DNA of 64,000 nucleotides from assembly GCF_017873605.1 (NCBI RefSeq), contig NZ_JAGGKI010000011.1, positions 62,001 through 126,000 of the forward strand, in the 5' to 3' direction. The DNA is from Paenibacillus lactis. GTDB lineage: Bacteria; Bacillota; Bacilli; Paenibacillales; Paenibacillaceae. Below, in pieces: positions 35,270 through 44,409 of the stretch. Both the position numbers and the translations under genes were made by a program. Every line of letters starts with the position of its first letter. The stretch's first letter is position 1. Under the pieces are notes generated by a model that was given only the letters and a program-made list of their open reading frames with translations, was not told the origin of the DNA and made no database searches.

Positions 35270-36922
35270 TTATTGCGCTCCATCGCGGCTTAGCCTGACG
35301 GTTCGGTATTCCTGCGGCGTCAGGCCGGTCCATTTTTTAAAAAAACGGGTAAACGATTGCGGCATTTCGTATCCGATCAAACCACCGACCTCGGCTATCT
35401 TCAGTTCTTCCCTCTTCAGAAGCTCCTTCGCTTTGCGAATCCTGAGTTCGTCCATATAATCCGATAAATTGACGCCCCTTTCCTGCTTAAACAGCCTTGA
35501 TAAGTAAGATGGATTGAAATGAAATTCATCCGCCAGCCTGACAAGGGACAGATCCTCGCTGAGGTTTTGTTCAATGAATGAACAAATTTTTTCAATGACG
35601 CCGGCAGCCCTCTTCTGTTCTCCGCTTTTCCGGAGTGAAAACAAAACGTCAGCAACGCCTTTCAAATAACCGAAGGCTTCCCTCCACGAACGATAGTCTT
35701 CCAGCTTCATCAGGCCGAACGAACCGATCTCACGGATTTCCCACCGATTGATGTAAGACAGAAGCACAAGCGCAACCGTATAGCAAAGCTCCGTCATATT
35801 GGGATCCCCCCGCTCGAGTTCGTAAGCTGCCGGTTCGGTCAAGTCATCGAACAGCCCCATGAACTCCTCTCTTCTGCCGGCTTCCAAATGGACGGCCAGC
35901 GTCTCGAACTTATCGCGCAAGGATCTGTTAAGAATCGTAGCGGACGGCGCGGCTTCCTCGCTCGGAAACACCTTCTGGACCATCCGCGTTCCGTCACCGG
36001 TCCGATCATGCTGGTACCGTCTCATTTTATCGTATATGGCAGGCAGTCCTTCCCAGGCGAATGCCTCACCGCATAGTGTCACGGCTACCGACGCCTCAAG
36101 CGATTCCAGGCAGGATTGCTGAATCAGCTCAAACGTTCCCTCCAGAAACATGACCGTCTGTGCGAAAGCGTCCGTCCATTCCGATCCGCTCCACCGCTTG
36201 GGCTGGATGAGCCAGATCAGATCCCCGTATCGATCGATGAAACCGATGCTGCTCGTCCGCTCTGCCAGGAAAGCCTCTGCCAGAAACTTAACCGCAAGCG
36301 CCGTCTCCCGACGGTCGACATACGTGGGGGATCTTCCCGCGGACCCGCCAGACGTTACGCTGCCCAGCCCGATCAGAATCGGCATGGACGCATCCAGCGG
36401 AATTTGCAGGCGCCTGAAGTCTTCCTCCAATTCCCGTTCGAAGAGCACGTCGTGGAATAACAAATTTCGAAAATAGTCCCCGTGGGCAAGCGTCTCCAGC
36501 GTATCCAGCTGCTCTTTCGACCGCCGGATCAGATCATTCGCCCGCAGCGTCTCTTCCAGTTCCTTGAGCGCTCGCTCGACGGCCGCGATCAATTTCGGGT
36601 AGCCTTCGTTTTTGAGCACGTATTGCACGTCCGGCGCTTGAATCGCTTGATAGACATAATTGAAGTCGTTATGCCCTGTCAGGAACACGATTTTGCACTG
36701 CGGCCAATTGAGACGTATCGTTTCCATCAGCTCCAGGCCGTCCATGCCTGGCATGCAGATATCGGATAGTACGACATCGACCCGCGTCCGGTTCAACAGT
36801 TCCAGCGCCTCTTGCCCCGAATAGGCTTTGTAGATGTCCAGGTCAAGGTTCAATTTTCCGAAAATATCCGCCAGCCCATCGGTGATAATTTCTTCGTCGT
36901 CAACGATCAACATTCTATACAC
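35270..36922 (-). CDS. yesN: YesN-type response regulator (receiver + AraC HTH), module B
   Basis: The GTG at 36922 is preferred: it gives MYRMLIVDDEEI, aligned with the paralog, lies downstream of GGAGGTGA, and overlaps the last 8 nt of yesM exactly as in module A. The 550-residue protein has an intact receiver (D54 in VVLSDICMPG, acidic VDDEE). A long middle region and a C-terminal AraC HTH follow (IAEVGGLIGYEMPQSFTRFFKK, TGLTPQEYRTV). It should activate module B and possibly the other sugar operons on a signal from the cognate kinase. Confidence 0.92.
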   Translation of the reverse strand: MYRMLIVDDEEIITDGLADIFGKLNLDLDIYKAYSGQEALELLNRTRVDVVLSDICMPGMDGLELMETIRLNWPQCKIVFLTGHNDFNYVYQAIQAPDVQYVLKNEGYPKLIAAVERALKELEETLRANDLIRRSKEQLDTLETLAHGDYFRNLLFHDVLFERELEEDFRRLQIPLDASMPILIGLGSVTSGGSAGRSPTYVDRRETALAVKFLAEAFLAERTSSIGFIDRYGDLIWLIQPKRWSGSEWTDAFAQTVMFLEGTFELIQQSCLESLEASVAVTLCGEAFAWEGLPAIYDKMRRYQHDRTGDGTRMVQKVFPSEEAAPSATILNRSLRDKFETLAVHLEAGRREEFMGLFDDLTEPAAYELERGDPNMTELCYTVALVLLSYINRWEIREIGSFGLMKLEDYRSWREAFGYLKGVADVLFSLRKSGEQKRAAGVIEKICSFIEQNLSEDLSLVRLADEFHFNPSYLSRLFKQERGVNLSDYMDELRIRKAKELLKREELKIAEVGGLIGYEMPQSFTRFFKKWTGLTPQEYRTVRLSRDGAQ

Positions 36923-38666
36923 TTGACGGTTCACCTCCATCGCCAAGAAGTATTGTTACGGCAAGCCCCCCAAGCTCGCTACGTTCTGTCCGTAATCCGG
37001 CATCCTCCCCGAATGTGATGCGGATCCGGCGATGAATGTTCACCATCCCTGTCGTTTCGGCCTGGTCCTGTTCCTCATACAAGGACTTCCGGATCTGCTC
37101 CAGCGCCTCGTCCGTCAACCGGTCTCCGTTATCCTCCACGATGACGCGAGCCTGGCCGTCCGCCCCTTCGAATCGCACCACAATCAAACCATTCTTCGTC
37201 TTTTTTTCTAGGCTGTGCTTGAATGCGTTTTCAATGATCGGTTGAACGATCAACCGCGGCACGGGAAGCGGCCGCAGCTCATCCGGCAGCGGATCAAAGC
37301 GTACCTGAATCCTTCTCGAAAACCGTAGCTCCTGAATTTCTGCATACATTCTCGCATGATGAACTTCCTGCTCCAATGCAACCAAATCCGATGCATTCCT
37401 CGTCACGAATTCGAAATACTCCCCGAGCAGCGTCGTAAATTGTTCGATCCGTTCCGTATCTCCCGTCTTGGCCATCGTATTCAGGATAAAAAAGCTGTTA
37501 TATAAAAAGTGCGGGTTGATTTGCGATTGCAGCTGCTTCAGCTCCGCCCGCTGCGTCATGATTTTCTGCTTGTAGACTTGATCGATCAAAGAGCGCAAAT
37601 TGTCCACCATCTGGTTAAACCTGCCGTATAAGTACCTGAACTCGTCCTTGGATTCATGGGCGATATGGATGCTCAGATCCCCGTGCTCGATCCTTCTGAA
37701 GCCTTTAACTAAAGCCAGCATAGGTTTGTGGATGAACTTATAGGTAGACAGCGCAAAAACGCCAAATATCCCCAGCGCCGCTGCGGCAAATCCCCATGCC
37801 CATTTGTAGAACTTGCTCAGCGGCTTCTGTACGACCTTCTCGGGAATGAAACGATAGATCGACAGCGCTAGCTCCGGCGAGTGGGCCTGCACGGCATAGT
37901 ATCGGTTCCCGTTTACGGTCAGCCGCGAAGGAGTGTCCTCCAGGAGCGCCGGGATTTCCCGCAGGAAAAGGGGGAGGCTAACGTTAGCCAGCTCCCCTGT
38001 CCCGTTCGCGACGGCAACCTTGGCGCTGTCCGACAGGAGCAGCGTTCCGCTGCCGGGGTACGTATTGAATTGGGCGAGCGCTTCCTGCAGCCGCTGCTCG
38101 TCCAGCTCGATCTCGACCGTGAACAGCGGCTCTGCCCTTTTGATACCCCGCTGTTTCATGGCGCCAAGGAACAAGCCTCCGTTCCATTCAATGAGCTGAG
38201 AGCCGCTGCCAAAGACGGAACGGATTTCCCGGAAGCGTTCGGGCCTAAATTCACGCACCCCATCTCCGGCTGAAATCGTGCGGCCGATAGCCGCGATATG
38301 AACACTGACATCCTTGATATACATGCTGCTGTTCTGAACAGTATACAGCCGCTTGATCAACGAATTCATGTTCTCGGTACGGGCGATCGTCGCCATCGTC
38401 TCCCAGGTCAGGACCAGTTCATTCAGGTTTTCATCCTCCAGCAGGCTGTACTGCAGCATTTTCATGCGTTCGATTTCGTTTTCCAGATCGGTCAGGTAGA
38501 ATTCGGATTGCGCCGCTGCCGTCTTGGTAATGTCGGAGCTGGCCGTTTGCACGTTCCAATGGTAAAGATACACGGCAAATAACAGAATCGGCACCATAAT
38601 GAGCAGAAACGTCACGATCAACCGGAGAAATATCGTATTGCGCAGTGAAAAGTCCCGTCGGAACAT
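36915..38666 (-). CDS. yesM: YesM-type sensor histidine kinase, module B
   Basis: I choose the ATG at 38666 (MFRRDFSLRNT, 583 residues, the same length as the module A kinase); TTG at 38669 is also possible. TM helices near 15-35 and 300-320 flank a sensor domain, followed by a HAMP region. The kinase core has the phosphorylated His in SQINPHFLYNSF, N-box PIIENAFKHSLE and G1 box VEDNGDRL, where the usual second Gly is Arg. It is likely cotranscribed with the upstream permeases (104 nt gap). Confidence 0.91.
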   Translation of the reverse strand: MFRRDFSLRNTIFLRLIVTFLLIMVPILLFAVYLYHWNVQTASSDITKTAAAQSEFYLTDLENEIERMKMLQYSLLEDENLNELVLTWETMATIARTENMNSLIKRLYTVQNSSMYIKDVSVHIAAIGRTISAGDGVREFRPERFREIRSVFGSGSQLIEWNGGLFLGAMKQRGIKRAEPLFTVEIELDEQRLQEALAQFNTYPGSGTLLLSDSAKVAVANGTGELANVSLPLFLREIPALLEDTPSRLTVNGNRYYAVQAHSPELALSIYRFIPEKVVQKPLSKFYKWAWGFAAAALGIFGVFALSTYKFIHKPMLALVKGFRRIEHGDLSIHIAHESKDEFRYLYGRFNQMVDNLRSLIDQVYKQKIMTQRAELKQLQSQINPHFLYNSFFILNTMAKTGDTERIEQFTTLLGEYFEFVTRNASDLVALEQEVHHARMYAEIQELRFSRRIQVRFDPLPDELRPLPVPRLIVQPIIENAFKHSLEKKTKNGLIVVRFEGADGQARVIVEDNGDRLTDEALEQIRKSLYEEQDQAETTGMVNIHRRIRITFGEDAGLRTERSELGGLAVTILLGDGGEPSSV

Positions 38667-38770
38667 CAATGGCATTGCCCCCAGCATTTTTTATTCGATT
38701 ATAGCCTACATCTCGTCAGGGCAGCCAGACTTATGGCGGGCAACATCGACTTGCGCTGTGTCCTTAGCCC

Positions 38771-39691
38771 TTAGCCCTTCACGCTTCCGAGAACGATGCC
38801 CTTTACGAAATATTTCTGCAAGAACGGGTATGCCAAAATAATCGGAAGCGAGCCGAGAAAGATCTGCGACGATTTCAGCGTCCGATCGGAGATCAGCGCC
38901 AGGTTCAGCATATCGTCCCTCGACATATTCGACAGGTTTTGCTGGATTACGATCGTTTGAATATAGCTTTGCAGCGGATAATTGGACGGGTCTCCCATCA
39001 GCAGCAGTCCGTCGAACCAGCTGTTCCAGTGCTCAACCATGGAAAACAAAGCAAGCGTGGCAAGCGCAGGCTTGGATATCGGGACAAAAATCGACCACAT
39101 GGTCCGCCAGTGGCTCGCTCCGTCGATGAGCGCCGCCTCTTCAAGCTCCTTCGGAATTTCCCTGAAAAAATTAAGCAGCAGAACGACGCTGAACACGGGA
39201 ACCGCGCTCGGCAAAATCAATGCCCATATCGTATCCAGCATGCCGTATTCTTTTATCGTTGAATACCAAGGAATCAGGCCGCCATTAAACAGCATCGTGA
39301 TGAAAAAGATCCACGCGTACGCGCTCCGAAGCCGAAAAGAACGTGTCTCTTTCGATAACGGGTAGGCAATCAACACGGTCAGCAGCAAATTAAGCGGAGT
39401 GCCCAAGCCGATCCTCGTGAGCGACACCAGCATCGAATCCCAAAACTCGTGGCGGCTTGCCGTATACATGTAGGAAGCCAGCGTCACGTCGACAGGCCAC
39501 AGCTTCACATATCCCGCCGAAGCCGCCGCGCTGGAACTAAAGGAAACCGCAATGATGTGAATCAAAGGAAGAACGCAAATCAGCGAGATCAAAATCAAGA
39601 AAATGGCATTGATCAGGGAAAACCATTCAAACCGCCTTTTTTGCCGGATACGGCCCCCTTCAGCCGAAGATGGCACCAATCGTTGCTGCAT
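38771..39691 (-). CDS. ytcP: YtcP-type carbohydrate ABC permease, module B
   Basis: The 306-residue six-helix permease has the EAA loop LEEAALIDGASHWRTMWSIFVPISKPAL and the C-terminal FVKGIVLGSVKG, both typical of YtcP/LplC proteins. It starts 12 nt after the LplB-type partner. In Paenibacillus the LplA-LplB-YtcP set imports aldouronates or xylo-oligosaccharides. The xylanase operon nearby supports that assignment here, but the exact ligand is inferred. Confidence 0.9.
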   Translation of the reverse strand: MQQRLVPSSAEGGRIRQKRRFEWFSLINAIFLILISLICVLPLIHIIAVSFSSSAAASAGYVKLWPVDVTLASYMYTASRHEFWDSMLVSLTRIGLGTPLNLLLTVLIAYPLSKETRSFRLRSAYAWIFFITMLFNGGLIPWYSTIKEYGMLDTIWALILPSAVPVFSVVLLLNFFREIPKELEEAALIDGASHWRTMWSIFVPISKPALATLALFSMVEHWNSWFDGLLLMGDPSNYPLQSYIQTIVIQQNLSNMSRDDMLNLALISDRTLKSSQIFLGSLPIILAYPFLQKYFVKGIVLGSVKG

Positions 39692-39703
39692 CGTTTCCCC
39701 CCC

Positions 39704-40603
39704 TTAAAATATCCGGTATTTCGCAAACCGATAAGCCAAAAAGTAGGAGCCCGATATCAGCGTGAGCGATATGACCGATTTAAAAAATCCGACCGCCGTC
39801 GCCACCCCGTACTGGGCATCAAGCAAACCGATCCGATAAACGAACGTATCCAGAATGTCCCCGCTTTCGTACACTTGCGGGCTGTATAAATTAAACACCT
39901 GATCGAAGCCGGCATTCAGCAGCTGTCCCAGGCTTAACACCGACAACAGGACGATTACCATGCGCATGCCCGGAATCGTGATATGCCATATTTTCCGCCA
40001 GCGGTTCGCCCCGTCGATCGTTGCCGCTTCGTATAACCCCGGATCAATTCCGGTAATCGCAGCCAAGTACACGATCGTGCCGTACCCGAAGTTTTTCCAC
40101 ACGTCGGAAGCAATGAGCGTGAACGGAAACCATTCGTTATCGCCCAGGAAAAAGATCTTGGGGATGCCCAGCAGGCCGAGAAATCCGTTGACGATGCCTC
40201 CCGACGGGGAGAGGATATCGATCAGGATACCGCCAAGCACGACCCAGGACAGGAAATAAGGCAAGTAAATGGCCGTTTGGACCGATCGCTTGATCACATT
40301 GTTTTTGAGTTCGTTCAACAGGACGGCGAACACGATTGGAACAATGAGCCCCAAAATGAGCTTGAAGCTCGAAATAAACAGCGTATTCCACAAAACCTGC
40401 GTAAAATTCGGCAGGCTCATCACATACTCGAAATTGTTCCATCCGACCCATTGCTGATCGCCGAAGAGGCCTTTGGCAGGGATAAACCTCTGAAACGCGA
40501 TCGTGATGCCGGCCATCGGAATGTACGAAAATAAAACGATTAGAATCAATCCCGGCAATATCATCACATGGAGCGGCAGCTCTCTTCGCCATTTCGCTTT
40601 CAT
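39704..40603 (-). CDS. lplB: LplB-type carbohydrate ABC permease, module B
   Basis: The 299-residue protein has six helices, starting ELPLHVMILPGLILIVLFSY, and the EAA loop LYEAATIDGANRWRKIWHITIPGM. It is the MalF-type partner of the YtcP-like permease. It follows its solute-binding gene after a 69 nt gap that contains a stem-loop. No local ATPase is present. Confidence 0.91.
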   Translation of the reverse strand: MKAKWRRELPLHVMILPGLILIVLFSYIPMAGITIAFQRFIPAKGLFGDQQWVGWNNFEYVMSLPNFTQVLWNTLFISSFKLILGLIVPIVFAVLLNELKNNVIKRSVQTAIYLPYFLSWVVLGGILIDILSPSGGIVNGFLGLLGIPKIFFLGDNEWFPFTLIASDVWKNFGYGTIVYLAAITGIDPGLYEAATIDGANRWRKIWHITIPGMRMVIVLLSVLSLGQLLNAGFDQVFNLYSPQVYESGDILDTFVYRIGLLDAQYGVATAVGFFKSVISLTLISGSYFLAYRFAKYRIF

Positions 40604-40634
40604 TCGTGAACCTCCAATTCGTAGGTAACAGGTT

Positions 40635-40665
40635 CGGAGGGAGTAACGACAAGGTTCTCCCTCCG
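40635..40665 (-). other. Intercistronic stem-loop after the module B solute-binding gene
   Basis: CGGAGGGAG and CTCCCTCCG form a perfect 9 bp stem with a 13-base loop, 7 nt past the stop codon and without a T-run. Its position matches the loop at 32,748-32,779 after the other binding-protein gene. Confidence 0.65.
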
Positions 40666-40672
40666 GCCCGGA

Positions 40673-42382
40673 TTATCGCTTCGCCTGTTCGTACCACTCG
40701 TTGACTTCTTGCGTGATTTGATCCCCGCCGAGCTTTTTCCAATCCTCTACGAACTGGTCGAAGGTGTCGATGGATTCGCCTAAAATAATCTTGACGAAAA
40801 CCTCGTTTTGCATTTTTTCGAGCGTCGTCTTGCGCTCGACCATCGTCGGCGTCGGAGCGCCGACGAATTTTTCCTGCAGGAATTGGTCGTTTTTATCGTA
40901 TTGGTCGGCGATTCCCATGGAGCCCTGTTCCCCGTATATCCTTTCCCAGCCCCATAGCGCAAAGCCGTCGGATGAGCCCGATTCATAAGCTTCCAGTTTT
41001 TCCTGGATCGTCTTGGCCTCTCCGGTTAACTTCGAGAAATCGCCGGCCTTGCGCGCAGCATCGATTTCCCGGAATGCATCCACGTTCTTCATGACCGGAT
41101 ACGGCGTGACCGGAGACAGCTGCCACACGCTTTCGGCTTCCGGCGGCGCAAAGTATTTATCGAATTCGGCGGTTTTCCCCCAGTTTTTCTCGAGATGCAG
41201 ATTGAACATTTTGATGACGGCTTCCGGATAGGCCGCATCCTTCTTGACGGCGAAGAATCGGGTGGTGCTGAATTTGAGCGGCACCTTCGGTGCTTCCCCC
41301 GATTCGGATACGATCGGGAACGCTTGCCACTGCGCATTCGGATCGTTATCGCGATTCAGCTGAAGCGGCCAAATGGAATTCCACTGCTCGCCGTACTCCA
41401 TACCGATCTTGCCGGCCGAGATTTGCTCCGAAACCTTGCCTCCGTCTTTGATACCGAACTCTTGGTCGATCTGTCCGTTTTTGGACATCTCTTGCAAAAC
41501 CTGAAGCGCCTTTTTCACTTCCGGCTGGATGCTCCCAAAGACGAGCTTGCCGGAGTCATCCTCGATCCAAATGTTAGGGTAGGCATTATATCCGGCCATA
41601 AACCCCTCAAGCCCCATCGCGCCCCCCCATAAATCCTTGGTAACGCCAAGTCCGTACGTATCCTGCACACCATTCCCGTCCGGATCGTTCTCCGTAAACG
41701 CTTTCGATATGGCGAGTACGTCAGCCATCGTTTTCGGCGGCGCAAGTCCCAGCTTCTCCAGCCAGTCCGTCCGGATCCAGATGTACATGGAACGCTCGAT
41801 CGAGGATTCCAGTTGAGGAATCGCCATCAGCTTTCCGTCGAACGTAGCGGCGTCAAAAGCACTCGTCCCTTCTTGAAGCAGCACTTCCTTCGTCATTGGG
41901 GAAGCGTACGTTTCGTAAAGTTCCGTCATATCCATGATTTGGTCCGAATCCGCCAATTGCTTGAGCTGGGTGGCGTTGACCGGAATCACGTCCGGAAGGT
42001 CGCCCGAAGCCAGCGTCACGTTAATTTTCTGCAGGTATTGGTCGGAGGTTGGACTGCCTTTGACCACCCATTTGTACTTGACTTTGATGCCAAGCTCCTG
42101 CTCATACAATTGCGTCCATCGATTGTTGTCGATCGTTTCGTCTTTAAGCACGCCCAGCACGTTATTTTCCACGACGTCGCTAAGATCCCTTACGAACGAT
42201 ACCTCGACTGGCGGATCATATTTGCCGAAAGGGCCGTCATTCGCTATGGTGCTTGGATCGGTCTTGGACGTTTCGTTTGAACTGCCGCTGCCGGACCCGC
42301 TGACTCCGCAGGCCGAGAGCAGGAGTGACGCCATGAATAATACGGATATCGCTCTCCGCCATACTGAATTCCTTTTTTGCAT
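40673..42382 (-). CDS. LplA-like oligosaccharide-binding lipoprotein, module B
   Basis: The second ATG after GGGGG (42382, spacing six) is used, giving 569 residues. The signal peptide ends in the lipobox LLSAC. A Ser/Thr-rich linker follows, and the CUT1 binding domain begins about residue 45 (PPVEVSFVRDLSD). It is paralogous along its full length to 19564-21249. It is the first gene of module B and should hand its ligand to the LplB/YtcP permeases. Aldouronates or arabinoxylo-oligosaccharides are the likely ligands from context. Confidence 0.92.
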   Translation of the reverse strand: MQKRNSVWRRAISVLFMASLLLSACGVSGSGSGSSNETSKTDPSTIANDGPFGKYDPPVEVSFVRDLSDVVENNVLGVLKDETIDNNRWTQLYEQELGIKVKYKWVVKGSPTSDQYLQKINVTLASGDLPDVIPVNATQLKQLADSDQIMDMTELYETYASPMTKEVLLQEGTSAFDAATFDGKLMAIPQLESSIERSMYIWIRTDWLEKLGLAPPKTMADVLAISKAFTENDPDGNGVQDTYGLGVTKDLWGGAMGLEGFMAGYNAYPNIWIEDDSGKLVFGSIQPEVKKALQVLQEMSKNGQIDQEFGIKDGGKVSEQISAGKIGMEYGEQWNSIWPLQLNRDNDPNAQWQAFPIVSESGEAPKVPLKFSTTRFFAVKKDAAYPEAVIKMFNLHLEKNWGKTAEFDKYFAPPEAESVWQLSPVTPYPVMKNVDAFREIDAARKAGDFSKLTGEAKTIQEKLEAYESGSSDGFALWGWERIYGEQGSMGIADQYDKNDQFLQEKFVGAPTPTMVERKTTLEKMQNEVFVKIILGESIDTFDQFVEDWKKLGGDQITQEVNEWYEQAKR

Positions 42383-42419
42383 TTGCATCCCCCGTTCCAA
42401 TGGATTCAAGATCTGTACT

Positions 42420-42434
42420 TGGTTACGCTTTCAT
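42420..42434 (-). promoter_or_regulatory. cre site at the module B promoter
   Basis: The minus strand reads ATGAAAGCGTAACCA, a full match to WTGNAANCGNWNNCW. It overlaps the -10 box by two bases and mirrors the site at 34,438-34,452. Confidence 0.72.
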
Positions 42435-42496
42435 TATGGAATGGCGTGCATTCCGTTACAACGTTCATCTTTTTACTTTGCTTCTCCTTCATTTAC
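42433..42496 (-). promoter_or_regulatory. Promoter of module B with tandem AraC-type direct repeat and palindromic spacer
   Basis: The minus strand reads TTGTAA (42456-42461), 17 bp, CATAAT (42433-42438). The spacer holds GGAATG-N5-CATTCC, a perfect inverted repeat (42438-42454). Upstream are GTAAATGAAGG (from 42496) and, 20 bp on, GTAAAAAGATG. The first half-site ends 16 bp before the -35, as at the pseudo-regulator promoters. Confidence 0.7.
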
Positions 42497-42587
42497 CAAC
42501 TCCACTCGGTACCTTGATAATGTCTAGACGTATAAAGGTTTTCGTGAAGATCCAGCTGACCCCTGATATGTACTTCGCTAAGCATAG

Positions 42588-42614
42588 AAAAAACCAACCA
42601 GATCACCCGGTTGG
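42588..42614 (-). terminator. Intrinsic terminator of the TauE/SafE gene
   Basis: On the minus strand CCAACC pairs with GGTTGG around a nine-base loop, followed by TTTTTT. It lies about 43 nt past the TauE stop and separates that operon from module B. Confidence 0.8.
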
Positions 42615-42657
42615 CTTAAACAAACGTAAATGGGCTCAACGCAAGAACCCGGACGCT

Positions 42658-43449
42658 CTATCCTTTAAACATCAGCCGGATCGCCACGATGAACAAGCAT
42701 ACCGACAATATCCGCACGATGACGAGCCCCGGTATTTTGGAGGCAAGCTTGGCACCGATTTGGCCCCCGGCCAGTGCTCCGATCGCAAGCCAAATGAACG
42801 TCCCCCATAACACATGGTCAAGCACGACATGAGAGATGGTTCCCACCAGCGAGGAGAGCAGAATCGAAAACATGGACGTTGCGGTGGCGATATGCGGCGG
42901 AAAGGCCAGGAACAGGATCATCGTAGGCACCATTACCGAGCCGCCGCCGATGCCGAACAAGCTGGAGATGAACCCGACAAAAAGCGCAACCCCGGAGCCG
43001 AACCACAAATTGAACGCATAGCGATGCTCAGCGCCGGAGGCATCGATGAAGTTTCTTGTCACCGTCGGCCGGAGGAAGCCGCCCCGGCTCTGGGTCGGCT
43101 TGAAGTTGATCACAACCGCCATCAGCATCAGGAAGAGTCCAAGCGCTATAAAAAAGACGCGGCTGCCCACAATGCTGGTTGTCCAGGCACCCAGCACAGA
43201 GCCCGGTATCATGGCTACCGAGAACGCCAGGCCGCTCCGGTAATCAATTCGTTTTTGCCTCGCATAGGCCCATGTGCTGGAGATCGCACTGACGAACAGA
43301 ACGGCCATTGATGTGCCCGATATCTGGGACACCGGCATTGTATACATGAGGGCCAGTACCGGCACAATGATAAATCCGCCTCCAAGGCCGGCAATCGCCC
43401 CGCTCACCGCGGCCAGCATTCCGACAAGCACCAGCAAAACATATTCCAT
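42658..43449 (-). CDS. TauE/SafE-family membrane exporter
   Basis: This 263-residue protein has about eight helices in two halves, each opening with the family glycine motif: GAIAGLGGGFIIVPVL near 17-33 and ISSLFGIGGGSVMVPT near 165-180. The family exports organosulfonates, sulfite or related anions. No sulfur-metabolism gene is next to it. It follows the spermidine-synthase-like gene by 17 nt and is probably cotranscribed. The substrate is unknown. Confidence 0.88.
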   Translation of the reverse strand: MEYVLLVLVGMLAAVSGAIAGLGGGFIIVPVLALMYTMPVSQISGTSMAVLFVSAISSTWAYARQKRIDYRSGLAFSVAMIPGSVLGAWTTSIVGSRVFFIALGLFLMLMAVVINFKPTQSRGGFLRPTVTRNFIDASGAEHRYAFNLWFGSGVALFVGFISSLFGIGGGSVMVPTMILFLAFPPHIATATSMFSILLSSLVGTISHVVLDHVLWGTFIWLAIGALAGGQIGAKLASKIPGLVIVRILSVCLFIVAIRLMFKG

Positions 43450-43466
43450 ATGTATTCCATCCCTTC

Positions 43467-44216
43467 CTACGGACGATCCGTTATCACATAGCCCTGTTCA
43501 AGAGTTGCCTCCCGGAAGCCGGCCATATGACGCTCCTGATACAGAATAGGGCGCGCGGCTCCGATGAGAATGATATTTTGAATATCTGTGCGGCGATCGG
43601 ACAGACGAAATGCCTTCGTATAGGAAAACACCGTATGGAGCGTCGTGTGGATCGCACGGATATAAGGGTCCCTAGTTCCTCGTCCAATCAGGTTCATAAT
43701 CATAATACCCTGATCACGCAGCCTATCTGCCGCCATCATGAAAAATTCCGCAGAAGCCAGATGCCGCGGCGTTCCTTCCTTCGTAAAGGCATCCACAATA
43801 ATAACGTCCAAAGTATCCTGAGCTTCCCTCTCCAGCAGCTCGCGCCCATCGCCAATTCTCACGGATTCAGCTTCGCTGCCGAAAAAGGTGCGGGCCAGCT
43901 CCGCCACCCGCTTGTCCACCTCGGCTGCCGTTATCCGCCTATTCGCATAATGGCGGGCGATCGTCCCGATGCCGTGCCCGATCAGGAACATGTCCTCGAA
44001 ATCCGAATGATTGGCATCGATCAGGTGAATGATCGCTCTCGGGTACTCAAAGACGATCCGCTCCGGATCGTTCAGATCCAGCACTCCCTGCACCGCATCA
44101 TCGGAGAACTCCAGCACTCGGAAACGCCCCTTCACGCCGTATAGCTCCTCTGTATCGTACACCTTCAATTCATGAACTTCACTCGTATCATGGAGCAATA
44201 AGCGCACCTTCACCAT
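43467..44216 (-). CDS. Spermidine-synthase-like methyltransferase-fold protein
   Basis: The start is ATG 44216, or GTG 44207, which has better spacing after AAGGGG. The 249-residue protein has an N-terminal beta domain (1-55) and a Rossmann fold (MFLIGHGIGTIARHYANRR, ITAAEVDKRVAELARTFF, VRIGDGRELLE, LDVIIVDAFTKEGTPRHL). The usual synthase motif GGGDG is GHGIG, and no partner adenosylmethionine decarboxylase gene is present. True polyamine synthesis is therefore not assured. Many such short proteins are of unknown function. Confidence 0.75.
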   Translation of the reverse strand: MVKVRLLLHDTSEVHELKVYDTEELYGVKGRFRVLEFSDDAVQGVLDLNDPERIVFEYPRAIIHLIDANHSDFEDMFLIGHGIGTIARHYANRRITAAEVDKRVAELARTFFGSEAESVRIGDGRELLEREAQDTLDVIIVDAFTKEGTPRHLASAEFFMMAADRLRDQGIMIMNLIGRGTRDPYIRAIHTTLHTVFSYTKAFRLSDRRTDIQNIILIGAARPILYQERHMAGFREATLEQGYVITDRP

Positions 44217-44329
44217 CCCCTTCGCGCCATTGATTCTGACAGGATGATCCTGCTGCAGCTATCTTATTGTACACCCGATCGGGGACCCTCACACACAGGA
44301 TTATGAAAAATATCGCTTTACGAGAAGAA

Positions 44330-44353
44330 GGCCCCCCAATCTCTGGGGCGGCC
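44330..44353 (-). terminator. Weak terminator-like hairpin after a GNAT gene
   Basis: GGCCGCCCC and GGGGGGCC can pair on the minus strand around AGAGATT, followed by TTCTTCTC rather than a clean T-run. It lies 57 nt past the GNAT stop. The rest of 44217-44409 shows nothing recognisable. Confidence 0.35.
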
Positions 44354-44409
44354 GCAATCATATCCACCTGTCCATGGCTGACCATTTGGGTCGTAACTGT
44401 GACACGCGC

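Noticed and set aside
43467..44216. True spermidine synthase assignment
   Set aside because: The nucleotide motif is altered and no AdoMet decarboxylase gene is near, so only the fold is claimed.
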